The notes beneath the pieces are model-generated. The model was given only the letters and a program-made list of their open reading frames with translations. It did no database searches and was not told where the DNA came from. From the NCBI GenBank assembly GCA_017858515.1, contig JAFMBM010000004.1, forward strand, positions 1-64,000: a stretch of 64,000 nucleotides of DNA. Direction: 5' to 3'. Origin of the DNA: Cryomorphaceae bacterium. Lineage in GTDB: Bacteria > Bacteroidota > Bacteroidia > Flavobacteriales > Schleiferiaceae. Numbering within the stretch: the first letter of the stretch is position 1; each line of letters begins with the position of its first letter. A program made the position numbers and the translations under genes. Shown here piece after piece: positions 53,954 to 64,000 of the stretch.

Positions 53954-55060
53954 ATGAACCCAAAGATGTTTACCATTGGCATTGAAGAGGAGTACATGGT
54001 TATTGACCCTGTAACGAGAGAACTTCGTTCCCATGAGCAGAAAATTGTTGAAAATGCCTCTTTAATACTAAATCCTGATGCGGTTAAGGCAGAAATGCAT
54101 CAAGCAGTGGTTGAGGGTGGAACTGGAATCTGTGCAAACACGGAGGAAGCCCGAAAGGATTTGTCTCATTTAAGGAAAACGGTTAGCCGGGTTGCAAATG
54201 ATATTGGTTTGAGCATTGGCGCTTCTGGCACCCATCCTTTCAGCAGCTGGACTACCCAACTGATAACAGACAATCCTCGATACCATGAGATTGTAATGGA
54301 AATGCAGGAGGCGGCGCGCTCAAATCTTATCTTTGGACTACATGTTCATGTGGGCATGCCAGACAAGAGAATGGCTATGCATATTGCTAATTCTATGCGC
54401 TATTTTCTCCCTCATGTTTTTGCCTTGTCTACTAATTCGCCTTTTTGGGAGGGAAGGGATACTGGGTTTAGATCATTTAGAATTAAGGTTTTTGATAAAT
54501 TTCCTAGAACTGGTATTCCTGAATTCTTTAGTAGTTGGGAGGAATATGAAAACTATGTGAAATTGTTAGTGAAAACGGGTTGTATAGATAATCCCAAGAA
54601 AATTTGGTGGGATTTAAGGGTGCATCCTTTTTTTGATACTGTTGAGTTTAGAATCTGTGATGTTCCAATGCTTTTAGATGAAACCATTGCCATTGCGGCC
54701 ATTTTCCAAGGTCTTTGCGCTAAGCTATATAAACTTAGAGAGCAAAACATTGAGTTTATGCCATATAAACGCTCGCTTATTGCAGAGAATAAATGGAGGG
54801 CTTCTCGTTATGGCTTAGATGGAAAGTTGATCGATTTCGGAAAGGAAACAGAGGTTCCAACAAGACAATTAATTTACGAATTACTTGATTTTATTGATGA
54901 TACAGTAGATGAACTTGGTTCAAGAGACGATATCAATTACGTTGGTAAAATGATGGAAAGAGGAACCGGCGCAGATCGACAGTTAGAGGTATTTTACAAG
55001 AACAAAGACATGAATGAATTAGTCGACTTTATAACAAAATCAACATTAGAAGGACTTTAA
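53954..55060 (+). CDS. GCS2-type carboxylate-amine ligase (YbdK family)
   Basis: The 368-residue enzyme belongs to the glutamate-cysteine ligase type 2 fold: the N-terminal metal site GIEEEYMVIDP, AEMHQAVVEGGTGICANTEEA, the central FGLHVHVGMPDKRMAM and the C-terminal WDLRVHPFFDTVEFRICDVP. The family activates a carboxylate (often gamma-Glu) with ATP and joins it to an amine. The true glutathione enzyme EgtA/GshA also falls here, but the neighbours differ from those pathways. It starts 24 bp after the first ATP-grasp gene and is followed 1 bp later by the amidotransferase-like gene. Confidence 0.92.
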   Translation: MNPKMFTIGIEEEYMVIDPVTRELRSHEQKIVENASLILNPDAVKAEMHQAVVEGGTGICANTEEARKDLSHLRKTVSRVANDIGLSIGASGTHPFSSWTTQLITDNPRYHEIVMEMQEAARSNLIFGLHVHVGMPDKRMAMHIANSMRYFLPHVFALSTNSPFWEGRDTGFRSFRIKVFDKFPRTGIPEFFSSWEEYENYVKLLVKTGCIDNPKKIWWDLRVHPFFDTVEFRICDVPMLLDETIAIAAIFQGLCAKLYKLREQNIEFMPYKRSLIAENKWRASRYGLDGKLIDFGKETEVPTRQLIYELLDFIDDTVDELGSRDDINYVGKMMERGTGADRQLEVFYKNKDMNELVDFITKSTLEGL

Positions 55061-55061
55061 A

Positions 55062-55889
55062 ATGATAAATCTCAAATTAGCCATTTTAGACATGTATAAA
55101 GGCGCACCCAATCAGGGAATGCGGAATATTCATGAAATAGTGGATGGTTATGCAGATGATCATGGAATTCGTCTGGAAAAGAAGGTATTTGATGTCAGAG
55201 GAAAAAACGAATGCCCTGGTCTGGAATACGATGCCTACATTTCAACAGGAGGTCCAGGTAGTCCTATTGATGCAGAGGGTTGGGAAGAAGAATGGAAGAA
55301 TTTGATGGAGTCAATTATAGATTTTAACTCTAAAAGTGAATCATCCAAGAAATATGTTTTTCTAATTTGTCATTCTTTTCAGTTAATGTGTCACCATTTT
55401 CGGCTTGCACATGTCTCTAAAAGAAGAACAGAATCTTTCGGAATATTTCCTATGCATCCAACCTTTGCAGGAAGAAAAAATAAATATACGGGTCAACTTC
55501 CAGATCCTTTCTATGCGGTTGATTCTCGTTTATATCAGGTAGTTAAGCCCGATAGCAGGGCCTTACATAATATGGGTGCTCGAATTTTAGCGATTGAGAA
55601 AGAAAGGACCTATGTTCCTCTTGAGAGAGCTACTATGGCTATTCAATTTACACCTGAAATTGTAGGCACACAATTTCATCCAGAGGCAGATCCGGATGGA
55701 ATGCTCTATTATATGAGAAATGAAGAGAAAAAGCAGGTAATCATTAATAACTATGGACAAGAAAAGTACGATCGGATGATTACTCGATTGCAAGACCCTG
55801 ATATGATTGCACTTACTCAGAAAAAGATGATTCCAGTGTTTTTAGATGAAGTCCTTCATGTCAATTATAAAGAAGTTTTAACCGCATGA
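55062..55889 (+). CDS. Class I glutamine-amidotransferase-like protein
   Basis: The 275-residue protein has the class I GATase order: a first strand ILDMYKG, the STGGPGSPID turn, the nucleophile Cys in LICHSFQLMCHHF (near residue 103), and the C-terminal GTQFHPEAD with His near 204 and Glu. The elbow lacks the glycines of GxCxGxQ (ICHSFQ), so it may hydrolyse amides or gamma-glutamyl peptides other than glutamine. No ammonia-using synthetase domain is attached. It overlaps the next gene by 4 nt (ATGA). Confidence 0.85.
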   Translation: MINLKLAILDMYKGAPNQGMRNIHEIVDGYADDHGIRLEKKVFDVRGKNECPGLEYDAYISTGGPGSPIDAEGWEEEWKNLMESIIDFNSKSESSKKYVFLICHSFQLMCHHFRLAHVSKRRTESFGIFPMHPTFAGRKNKYTGQLPDPFYAVDSRLYQVVKPDSRALHNMGARILAIEKERTYVPLERATMAIQFTPEIVGTQFHPEADPDGMLYYMRNEEKKQVIINNYGQEKYDRMITRLQDPDMIALTQKKMIPVFLDEVLHVNYKEVLTA

Positions 55890-57076
55890 AACAGGATCTG
55901 AGATCATCTTTTAATAGTCAGTTCTCCGAAGACAAGTATGAGAAACTTGAGGAAAAAATTCAAAAAGAATGCAATAATCAGGTGAGTTTTCGAATAGCAG
56001 AAACACCTTTATTTGTTCCCAAAGAGCTAACTAAAAAACTGATTCAGGCAGGTGAGGAAATTTTAGAAGTGCTTCAAAGGCCTTCATTCTTGGAAGAATC
56101 TGAAAGGGCTATTCCAGAAAATGTTAGAGTAAAGAATGAAACAGAAAAGCCTCATTTTATCTGTTTGGATTTTGGCATTTGTGAAGATGAAAATGGTGAT
56201 TTAGAGCCTCAACTAATAGAGTTACAGGCTTTTGCTAGTATGTTTTGTTGGATGGATCAGTTGAGTGGTTCGTATTCAGAATATTTTTCAATTCCTTCTA
56301 ACTTCAGCCCTTATTTCAGTGGGTTGAATCATTTCACTTATTTGGATCTTCTTAAAAAGACTTTAATAGGAGACTGTCCTGTTGAAAAGGTAATTCTCTT
56401 AGAGATAAAACCTGAAGAACAAAATACAAGGGTTGATTTTTATTTAACCCATAAAAATTTTGGAATTGAAGTGGTTTGTCTTAGCAAACTTAAACAAGAC
56501 GGTAAAAGACTATACTATATAAAAGACGGAAAGAGGCAGGATATTGATAGAATTTATAATCGCCTAATTTTCGACGATCTTCAATCACAATCGGATTTTA
56601 ACTATTCGGTTGATCTCTTCGGAGAATTGGAAGTAGAATGGATTACACATCCTAATTGGTTTTATAGAATTAGCAAGTTTACCATGCCTTTTCTTCGCAA
56701 TAAATTTGTACCCGAAACACGTTTTCTGAATACCATTGAATCTATTCCAAGCGATCTTGAAAATTATGTGTTAAAACCACTATTTAGTTTTTCAGGAACG
56801 GGAGTAGTGATTGATGTAACTAAAGATGAAATCAACAAAGTAAAAGATCCTGAAAATTGGATTTTGCAGAGGAAGGTAAATTATGCCGAGGCGCTAAAGT
56901 CACCGGTAGGAGGGGTGAAGTGCGAAATTCGATTAATGTATTTATGGCCGTCTGACCAAGAAAAACCCACCTTAGCAATGTCTTTGGGTAGATTGAGTAG
57001 AGGAAAAATGATTGGAGTTAAATACAATAAAGATTTAAGCTGGGTGGGTAGCACCTCTTGCTTCTTTGAGCAATAG
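55886..57076 (+). CDS. Second ATP-grasp-like ligase of the cluster
   Basis: The 396-residue protein has no clear close relative by eye, but its C-terminal third has the order of ATP-grasp elements: YVLKPLFSFSGTGVVIDV (ATP lysine and glycine-rich loop), WILQRKV, EIRLMYLW with an Arg, SLGRLSRGKMIGVKYNKD, then WVGSTSCFF. The N-terminal part (about 1-250) contains ICLDFGICEDENGDLEPQ and LQAFASMFCW, reminiscent of glutathionylspermidine-synthetase-like enzymes. It is the last of the tightly packed genes, 32 bp before a membrane protein. A role in joining a second building block is inferred from context. Confidence 0.68.
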   Translation: MKQDLRSSFNSQFSEDKYEKLEEKIQKECNNQVSFRIAETPLFVPKELTKKLIQAGEEILEVLQRPSFLEESERAIPENVRVKNETEKPHFICLDFGICEDENGDLEPQLIELQAFASMFCWMDQLSGSYSEYFSIPSNFSPYFSGLNHFTYLDLLKKTLIGDCPVEKVILLEIKPEEQNTRVDFYLTHKNFGIEVVCLSKLKQDGKRLYYIKDGKRQDIDRIYNRLIFDDLQSQSDFNYSVDLFGELEVEWITHPNWFYRISKFTMPFLRNKFVPETRFLNTIESIPSDLENYVLKPLFSFSGTGVVIDVTKDEINKVKDPENWILQRKVNYAEALKSPVGGVKCEIRLMYLWPSDQEKPTLAMSLGRLSRGKMIGVKYNKDLSWVGSTSCFFEQ

Positions 57077-57108
57077 CAGTTCCTTTCAAACTAATTTAGA
57101 AAACTTAG

Positions 57109-57531
57109 ATGTTAAGACAGATTGCCGCGGTTTTTTTAGGAGTACTATCTGCTGGATTAGTTACAAGTGTGGGCGAGAAACTAAGTCATTTACTTTTTCC
57201 ACCGCCTGCGAGTATAGATTTTAATAATCTAGATCAGATGAAAGCATTCTATCAATCTATTCCTAATGAAAGTTTTATTCTTCTTATTGGCGTTTGGGCT
57301 TTAAGCTCATTTGCAGGAGGCCTAGTTGCTGCCGTTATTTCTGTACAATCAAAAAGAAAAGTTGCAATGATTGTGGGAGGTATTCAATTGCTTTTCGCAG
57401 CGATTAATTTCAGTTATTTACCTCACCCTATGTGGGTTGTAGTTTTATCTTTGAGTTTATACGTACCTATGGCTTTTTTGGGAGCGGCGGTTATTGAAAA
57501 GAAACAATCAGGAATAACAGATTTTAAGTAA
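57109..57531 (+). CDS. Small membrane protein with four predicted helices
   Basis: The 140-residue protein has four hydrophobic segments (about residues 5-24, 55-78, 84-104 and 107-127), a conserved-looking SVGEKLSHLLFPPP after the first helix, and no recognisable catalytic or transport motif. It starts 32 bp after the cluster's last ligase gene and may be cotranscribed, but its distance and lack of motif leave its relation to the pathway open. Its 3' end overlaps the AlkB-type gene by 8 bp on the other strand. Confidence 0.7.
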   Translation: MLRQIAAVFLGVLSAGLVTSVGEKLSHLLFPPPASIDFNNLDQMKAFYQSIPNESFILLIGVWALSSFAGGLVAAVISVQSKRKVAMIVGGIQLLFAAINFSYLPHPMWVVVLSLSLYVPMAFLGAAVIEKKQSGITDFK

Positions 57532-58129
57532 TCGTACGAAAGGTTAGATTAATTCGAGCTTTTTCTATTTTCTTAGTTGGAGGAAGTCTATGCAGCCAGT
57601 TTTTTTGGGTTTCTTCCTTCATAAGCAAGAGGCTGCCAGATTCGAGAAAGAGTTCGATTTTTTCTTGGGTTCTTTTATGTTTAAAGGCAAACTTCCGTTC
57701 GGCGCCTAAACTCAAAGAAGCAATACATCCATTTTCTTTTAATTCCTTTTCTGCATCGCTATGCCAAGCCATTCCTTCATTGCCGTTATGATATAAATTT
57801 AGCAGGCACGAATTAAACTGTTCCCCACTTTCTCTCTCTACTAATGCCTTGATTTTTAGAAGTTCTTCTGTCCAAAATAAGGCTGTTTTTTTTGTGTTTG
57901 AATAGCCATATTCAAAGGCTTGATCTCCATACCATGCTACTTTTCTCTTAGTAACTATCCTTTTGCCGAAAATAATCGCAATGTCATTTTCCCACTTAAT
58001 GGTATTCCTTAACAGGGCGAAAAATTTTTCGGCTTCGTTAAAAGGTAAAATGGGTCCATAATATTGAACACAGCCCTCTTTTGGAAGCCAATTTTTTGAT
58101 GAATCTATCTCGGGTTCAAACAATTTCAT
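57524..58129 (-). CDS. alkB: AlkB-type 2-oxoglutarate/Fe(II) dioxygenase
   Basis: The 201-residue protein has an AlkB-like fold: the Fe ligands HxD in WHSDAEKEL and a distal His in NWLHRLPPT, the 2OG-binding Arg in RINLTFR at the C-terminus, and SLSLGAERKFAFKH strands. AlkB enzymes remove alkyl lesions from DNA or RNA bases or modify proteins; this short form is closest in plan to the ALKBH2/3-like bacterial group. It starts 37 bp after the upstream M3 peptidase stop in its own direction, so both may share a transcript. Confidence 0.9.
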   Translation of the reverse strand: MKLFEPEIDSSKNWLPKEGCVQYYGPILPFNEAEKFFALLRNTIKWENDIAIIFGKRIVTKRKVAWYGDQAFEYGYSNTKKTALFWTEELLKIKALVERESGEQFNSCLLNLYHNGNEGMAWHSDAEKELKENGCIASLSLGAERKFAFKHKRTQEKIELFLESGSLLLMKEETQKNWLHRLPPTKKIEKARINLTFRTIT

Positions 58130-58166
58130 TCTTGAAGCTATTTAGAAAGGCCCGCTTTGAGTCTAA

Positions 58167-60320
58167 CTATTCGTTATCAGTAACAACAGGAAACCCTCTA
58201 TCTCGCATAAGTGCTTCTATTTTAGCAGGCCTTCCCCTAAATAATAAATAGGCTTCTGAAGGATCGATTGAATTTCTTGGTGCGAATAAATACTGGACAA
58301 GTTTATCTGCTAAAGCCTCATCATAAAATCCGCCTGGCGCTTCAGCAAAAGCTTCTGCGGCATCAGCTGTTAAAACATCCGCCCACATATAGCCGTAATA
58401 CGCTGTGGCGTAACCTTCTCCGGAGAAAACATGACTAAATTGTGGAGTCCTATGCCTCATGGGTAGTTCTTTTGGCATTTTCAAATCTTGTAATGTTTTC
58501 TTTTCGAATTCAGAAACGTTCATCTTAGCCGGATCTGCTAAATGCAATTTCATATCCATTAGCGCTGAAGCCAAGTATTCGGTTGTAGAAAAACCTTGAT
58601 TGAAATTTGCGGCTTTTTTAATTTTAGCAATCAATTCAGCCGGTATGGGTTCTCCAGTCTTATTGTGAACCAAGTAATTTTCAATTACCTCATCTGTAGA
58701 CAGCCAACGTTCTAAGAGTTGCGATTGAAATTCTGTATAGTCGCGAACGCCTGAATTTAAAATGGGATATCTAACTTGAGAGGAGAAAAAATGAAGTGCA
58801 TGCCCGAATTCATGAAAAAAAGTAATCGCATCGTCCCAAGAAATCAAAAGAGCTTCCCCTGGTGCTGGTTTAATAAAATTTGAATTGTTTGAGGCCAGAA
58901 CTGTTTTTCCACCTTCAAAACTAGATTGGCTCCGATACATGGTCGCCCAGGCACCCGATCTTTTTCCTTCTCTAGAATAGGGGTCTAAATACCATAGTCC
59001 AATGTGCTTAGATGTTGTTGCATCTATAACTTCCCAAACTTTAACATCAGCATGAAAGACAGGAACAGTGCCTTCAGGGACTGGAATGAACTGGTAATTA
59101 AATAGTTTAAATGCTACAAAATGCATGGCTTCAGTAAGTTTATCCAATTGAAGATATTGTTTTACCTCATCTGAGTTTAAATCATACTTCTCCTTTCTAA
59201 CTTGTTCTGCATAATAACGATAATCCCATGGTTCTATAGTTACTTCGTTGTTCTTTCTGTTAGCGACTTCTTGCATGTCGCTAACCTCTTCATGCACTCG
59301 AGCAATAGCGGCTGGCCAAACGGCTTCCATCAAAGCCATTGCATTTTCAGGTGTTTTGGCCATTCTGTCTTGCAAGCGCCATTGTGCGTAATTTTCAAAT
59401 CCAAGTAATTCAATCTTCCTTCTGCGCTTCTGCAAGATTTCCGTTATTAATTCTTTGTTGTCGAATTGATCATTATTGTCTCCTCTCGAGTAAAACTTAT
59501 TCCAAACTTGTTTACGCAATTCTCTTTCAGTAGAATAGGTCAAAAACGGGTCCATGCTAGACCTTGTATTTGTTATTGCATACTTACCTGGTTCACCTTT
59601 ATCATTGGCCGTGCCTGCTGCTGATTTGATAAAGGCCTCAGGCAATCCACCTAATTGATCTTCATTTAAAAAAGTGATGTAATTTTCCTCATCGTGCAAT
59701 ACATTGTTTGAAAAGCGAGTGTATAAACTAGATAATTCTTTGTTAATTCGAGCATACTCAACCTTGTCGGCTGAATCTAATTCAGCTCCATTCATTGCAA
59801 ACTGAGTGTAAATTAATTCAACAGTTCTTTGTTGGTCTGCTTCTAAAGCTTGTTTTTGTGAAGCATCATAGACAGATTTAATCCTTTCAAACAGTTCTGA
59901 ATTCTGCGTAATTTTAGACTGGAATTCGGATAGCACAGGAGCCATTTCTGCTTCAATCTCACGGAATTCAGGACTAGAAAGATTACTGCTAAAAATACCG
60001 TAGTATTGAAAAACCCTGTCCAAGGCTTTCCCGCTTTTCTCTAAAGCAACAATAGTATTCTCGAAATTTGGTTCCTCCTTAGAATGAGTAATAACTTCAA
60101 TTTCTTCCCATTTCAAATCCATCCCTTGAATCAATGCTTCTTTTAAATCATTTAGATTCATTTCATTAAATGAAGGCACTCCGCCATAGGGACCTGTCCA
60201 TTCTTTCAGTAAAGGATTTTCGTCCATTTTTAACTCTGTTTTGCTTTGGCCACATCCATGTAATAGGATGATAACAAGGAATATAAATCCTGTTTTCAGG
60301 CTGTTTGAACTCATTCTCAT
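58167..60320 (-). CDS. dcp: M3-family zinc metallopeptidase lipoprotein (Dcp-like)
   Basis: The 717-residue protein has a lipoprotein signal (MRMSSNSLKTGFIFLVIILL, then HGC) and a full-length M3 peptidase domain. The zinc motif HEFGH lies near residue 502 with the third ligand Glu in a following TEFQSQLLERW helix, and RHRTPQFSHVFSGEGYATAYYGYMW lies near the C-terminus. Dcp-type enzymes release dipeptides from short peptides in the periplasm. The ATG at 60320 (or 60314) starts the signal; the upstream frame to 60404 adds a hydrophobic stretch that is probably not translated. Confidence 0.92.
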   Translation of the reverse strand: MRMSSNSLKTGFIFLVIILLHGCGQSKTELKMDENPLLKEWTGPYGGVPSFNEMNLNDLKEALIQGMDLKWEEIEVITHSKEEPNFENTIVALEKSGKALDRVFQYYGIFSSNLSSPEFREIEAEMAPVLSEFQSKITQNSELFERIKSVYDASQKQALEADQQRTVELIYTQFAMNGAELDSADKVEYARINKELSSLYTRFSNNVLHDEENYITFLNEDQLGGLPEAFIKSAAGTANDKGEPGKYAITNTRSSMDPFLTYSTERELRKQVWNKFYSRGDNNDQFDNKELITEILQKRRRKIELLGFENYAQWRLQDRMAKTPENAMALMEAVWPAAIARVHEEVSDMQEVANRKNNEVTIEPWDYRYYAEQVRKEKYDLNSDEVKQYLQLDKLTEAMHFVAFKLFNYQFIPVPEGTVPVFHADVKVWEVIDATTSKHIGLWYLDPYSREGKRSGAWATMYRSQSSFEGGKTVLASNNSNFIKPAPGEALLISWDDAITFFHEFGHALHFFSSQVRYPILNSGVRDYTEFQSQLLERWLSTDEVIENYLVHNKTGEPIPAELIAKIKKAANFNQGFSTTEYLASALMDMKLHLADPAKMNVSEFEKKTLQDLKMPKELPMRHRTPQFSHVFSGEGYATAYYGYMWADVLTADAAEAFAEAPGGFYDEALADKLVQYLFAPRNSIDPSEAYLLFRGRPAKIEALMRDRGFPVVTDNE

Positions 60321-60528
60321 AGGACACAATATAAGGTGGATTTTTGCTAATAGCAGGAAGAAATCGATTATTTTTTTGGATAATAATCCCGGCAGTTTTA
60401 CCAACCAGATTCCATGGAAATTTCTATGCTAAAGCCGAGGAGCTCACTTAATTGAGAACGTGGAATCAGTCAAGTTGTTCCTCCAAATTTAAAAGTAGAA
60501 TTCGGTTTTCCTTTTTTACTTTGGCGAG

Positions 60529-61080
60529 ATGAAAAATACTATTTTATACCTCCTTACTGCATCATTAAGCATTGTATATAGTCAAGAACTTTTTTCTCAA
60601 GAAGAGTCTGAAGGTTATAAAGGTGAGCACTTAGTTTCTGTAGTCATCGGACATAGTCATTTAGATGCCGCTATACTTTATGGCGAAAAGCAGTGGCTAG
60701 CAGTTCCTGCTTTTGGATTTGGGTATAGCTATTTTTTTCACCCAAAGTGGGCGGTAGGCATTTAATCTGATTTGATCATTAGCAATTTTGAGGTCGCTAC
60801 TTTTAATAGAGAGGGGAGTGTAGAGGCAGAAATAAGTAGAAATTTTCCTTTAGCCTTAATTCCAGTTGCCGTTTTCAAACCCAATGAATGGTTGTCTTTG
60901 GAGGCAGGTAGTGGGGTTGAACTTGAATCGAACGAAAATCTATTGCTAATAAAATTGGGTGCGGAAGCCGCTTACCCAATAAATGAAAAGTCAGAAATCA
61001 TTCTAGAGATTAGCTATGATTACAAGCCTGGATATTACAATAGTTGGGGTCTCTTCTTGGGAGTTGCAAGAAAGATATAA
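60529..61080 (+). pseudogene. Small outer-membrane barrel gene broken by an in-frame TAA
   Basis: The frame starts MKNTILYLLTASLSIVYSQELFSQ, a signal peptide, and continues with barrel-like alternating strands (HLVSVVIGHSHLDAAILYGE, PAFGFGYSYFFHPKWAVGI) to a TAA at 60763-60765. The same frame then continues without interruption (SDLIISNFEVATFNREGSVE ... YNSWGLFLGVARKI) to a normal stop. Joined, the two parts make one barrel of about 183 residues ending as such proteins do. A single-base nonsense change explains it most simply; a sequencing error cannot be excluded. Either half alone would not form a barrel. Confidence 0.75.
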
Positions 61081-61118
61081 CCCTCAAATAGACCACATTT
61101 ATTGTGTCTATTTGAGGG
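61081..61118. terminator. Long hairpin after the broken barrel gene
   Basis: Two perfectly complementary 13-base arms (ccctcaaatagac / gtctatttgaggg) with a 12-base loop begin directly after the stop codon. It may end the plus-strand gene and the converging PepSY-like gene, but no T-run follows in either direction, so efficient intrinsic termination is uncertain. Confidence 0.5.
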
Positions 61119-61151
61119 CATTTATCCGATTTGTATGATTGGTGTAGGCAA

Positions 61152-61619
61152 TTAATCCGTTACTTCTTGTTCAGAATCATCGTCATCTTCCTCATCCTGG
61201 TTGATTAACATTCCGTTATTGTCTAATAAATACTCATTTCCCTCTATCTCAATTTCGTATTGAACTGTGCCGCTAACCCATTCAATTTTACTCGCTTCTG
61301 TAATCTTTTTTCCAGGCCAAGTAACCGATGAATACTTTAGCACGGCAGGAGGTAAATCGTTAATCTTCAGCTCAGTTTCTGTTGCAAGTAATACACTCGT
61401 TTCAGAAAATAAATTTGTTATTTCAACTCCATTAAGCTTATATTCAGCTTCATAAACACCATTTTTCAATTCCCAGCTCACTCCCTTGGCAGGAATCCCA
61501 GCTACTTTGCTTGCCTCTACAAGCGAAGTGGGAAGGCTACTTGGGTTTAGGTTTTGAGAAAACATAAATCCACTTGAAAAAAGGCAAAGTCCGAGGAATG
61601 TTTCTTTTAAATATTTCAT
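61152..61619 (-). CDS. Secreted PepSY-like protein with acidic tail
   Basis: The 155-residue protein has a signal peptide ending FMFSQ and two PepSY-like half repeats: SWELKNGVYEAEYKLNGVEI with ALKYSS-type strands, and EWVSGTVQYEIEIEGNEYLLDNNG. It resembles the PepSY-like (DUF2874, beta-lactamase-inhibitor-like) secreted proteins common in Bacteroidota. The C-terminus is a run of 12 mostly acidic residues (QDEEDDDDSEQE), possibly for calcium binding or solubility. Function is unknown. It converges on the broken barrel gene across a hairpin. Confidence 0.75.
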   Translation of the reverse strand: MKYLKETFLGLCLFSSGFMFSQNLNPSSLPTSLVEASKVAGIPAKGVSWELKNGVYEAEYKLNGVEITNLFSETSVLLATETELKINDLPPAVLKYSSVTWPGKKITEASKIEWVSGTVQYEIEIEGNEYLLDNNGMLINQDEEDDDDSEQEVTD

Positions 61620-61756
61620 CTTTAAAGTTTTTATAAATGTAGAATTTATTAAGTCATTCTATTTCCTATTTCTTAATCTTGAACGTTTGAGTTTATGAAC
61701 GTTGAATGCGACTTATTTTGTTTTAAAATATCAAATGAGTTGTAGACCTTAGTGCA

Positions 61757-64000
<2,244 letters not shown>

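Noticed and set aside
55062-55889. Calling the GATase-like protein a GMP synthase subunit
   Set aside because: No ATP-pyrophosphatase domain or purine gene is adjacent and the nucleophile elbow differs from that of GuaA.

Overview
The window reads as a piece of a Bacteroidota chromosome, most likely a marine-type member of the Flavobacteriales. The evidence is internal. Two secreted proteins end in type IX secretion (T9SS) sorting domains. A T9SS plug-type protein and a PorG-like barrel are encoded. There is a complete Na+-NQR operon with its own ApbE. Several promoters match the Bacteroidota form (TAnnTTTG, sometimes with an upstream TTG). No rRNA, tRNA, CRISPR array, insertion sequence or prophage was seen. 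Nearly all of the sequence is packed protein genes, many overlapping by 1-8 nt. Gene calls come from reading translated sequence and motifs by eye; no database search was run.

Layout. 1-1076: gene-free stretch with a terminator, a long palindrome and three tandem ~150-bp REP-like units. 1077-7310: Crp/Fnr regulator, PIN-PhoH ATPase, dihydrolipoyl dehydrogenase, VIT-family metal transporter and a secreted Kelch-like T9SS protein. 7330-13261: a beta-oxidation operon read leftwards (marR-fadN-fadA-fadE), with a palindromic operator inside its promoter and a second copy before fadE. 13262-20099: pyrE and a Nudix gene starting on overlapping codons, coaD, ddl, then a PASTA protein, a T9SS protein and rluD. 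20107-26194: a di-haem peroxidase, a group of three LPP20/CsgG-like lipoproteins, yaaA and an outer-membrane barrel. 26191-32112: uvrA, an ECF sigma factor followed by a 49-residue ORF whose start codon sits in a hairpin, and recQ. 32258-37448: tatC-lptB facing a four-gene operon (T9SS plug protein, DUF3667, apaG, sua5).

37515-44791 is the respiratory block: nqrABCDEF, apbE, which would attach FMN to NqrB and NqrC, and a small one-helix four-cysteine protein that resembles the iron-delivery factor NqrM in design. 44917-51084 holds a TolB-like lipoprotein, a serine hydrolase, suhB, a YciO-type protein, a transaldolase-type aldolase and sucC.

51202-57076 is the most unusual region. Two divergent alpha/beta hydrolases flank a 100-bp regulatory gap, and the right-hand one leads a tight run of an ATP-grasp ligase with a histone-H1-like tail, a GCS2-type carboxylate-amine ligase, a class I glutamine-amidotransferase-like protein and a second ATP-grasp-like protein. 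Together they look like a pathway that builds a small amide- or peptide-bonded metabolite, or a modification, of unknown structure. The right end (57109-64000) carries a membrane protein, an AlkB-type dioxygenase, an M3 peptidase lipoprotein, a barrel gene broken by an in-frame stop, a PepSY-like secreted protein, prmC and the first part of ligA, which runs off the window.
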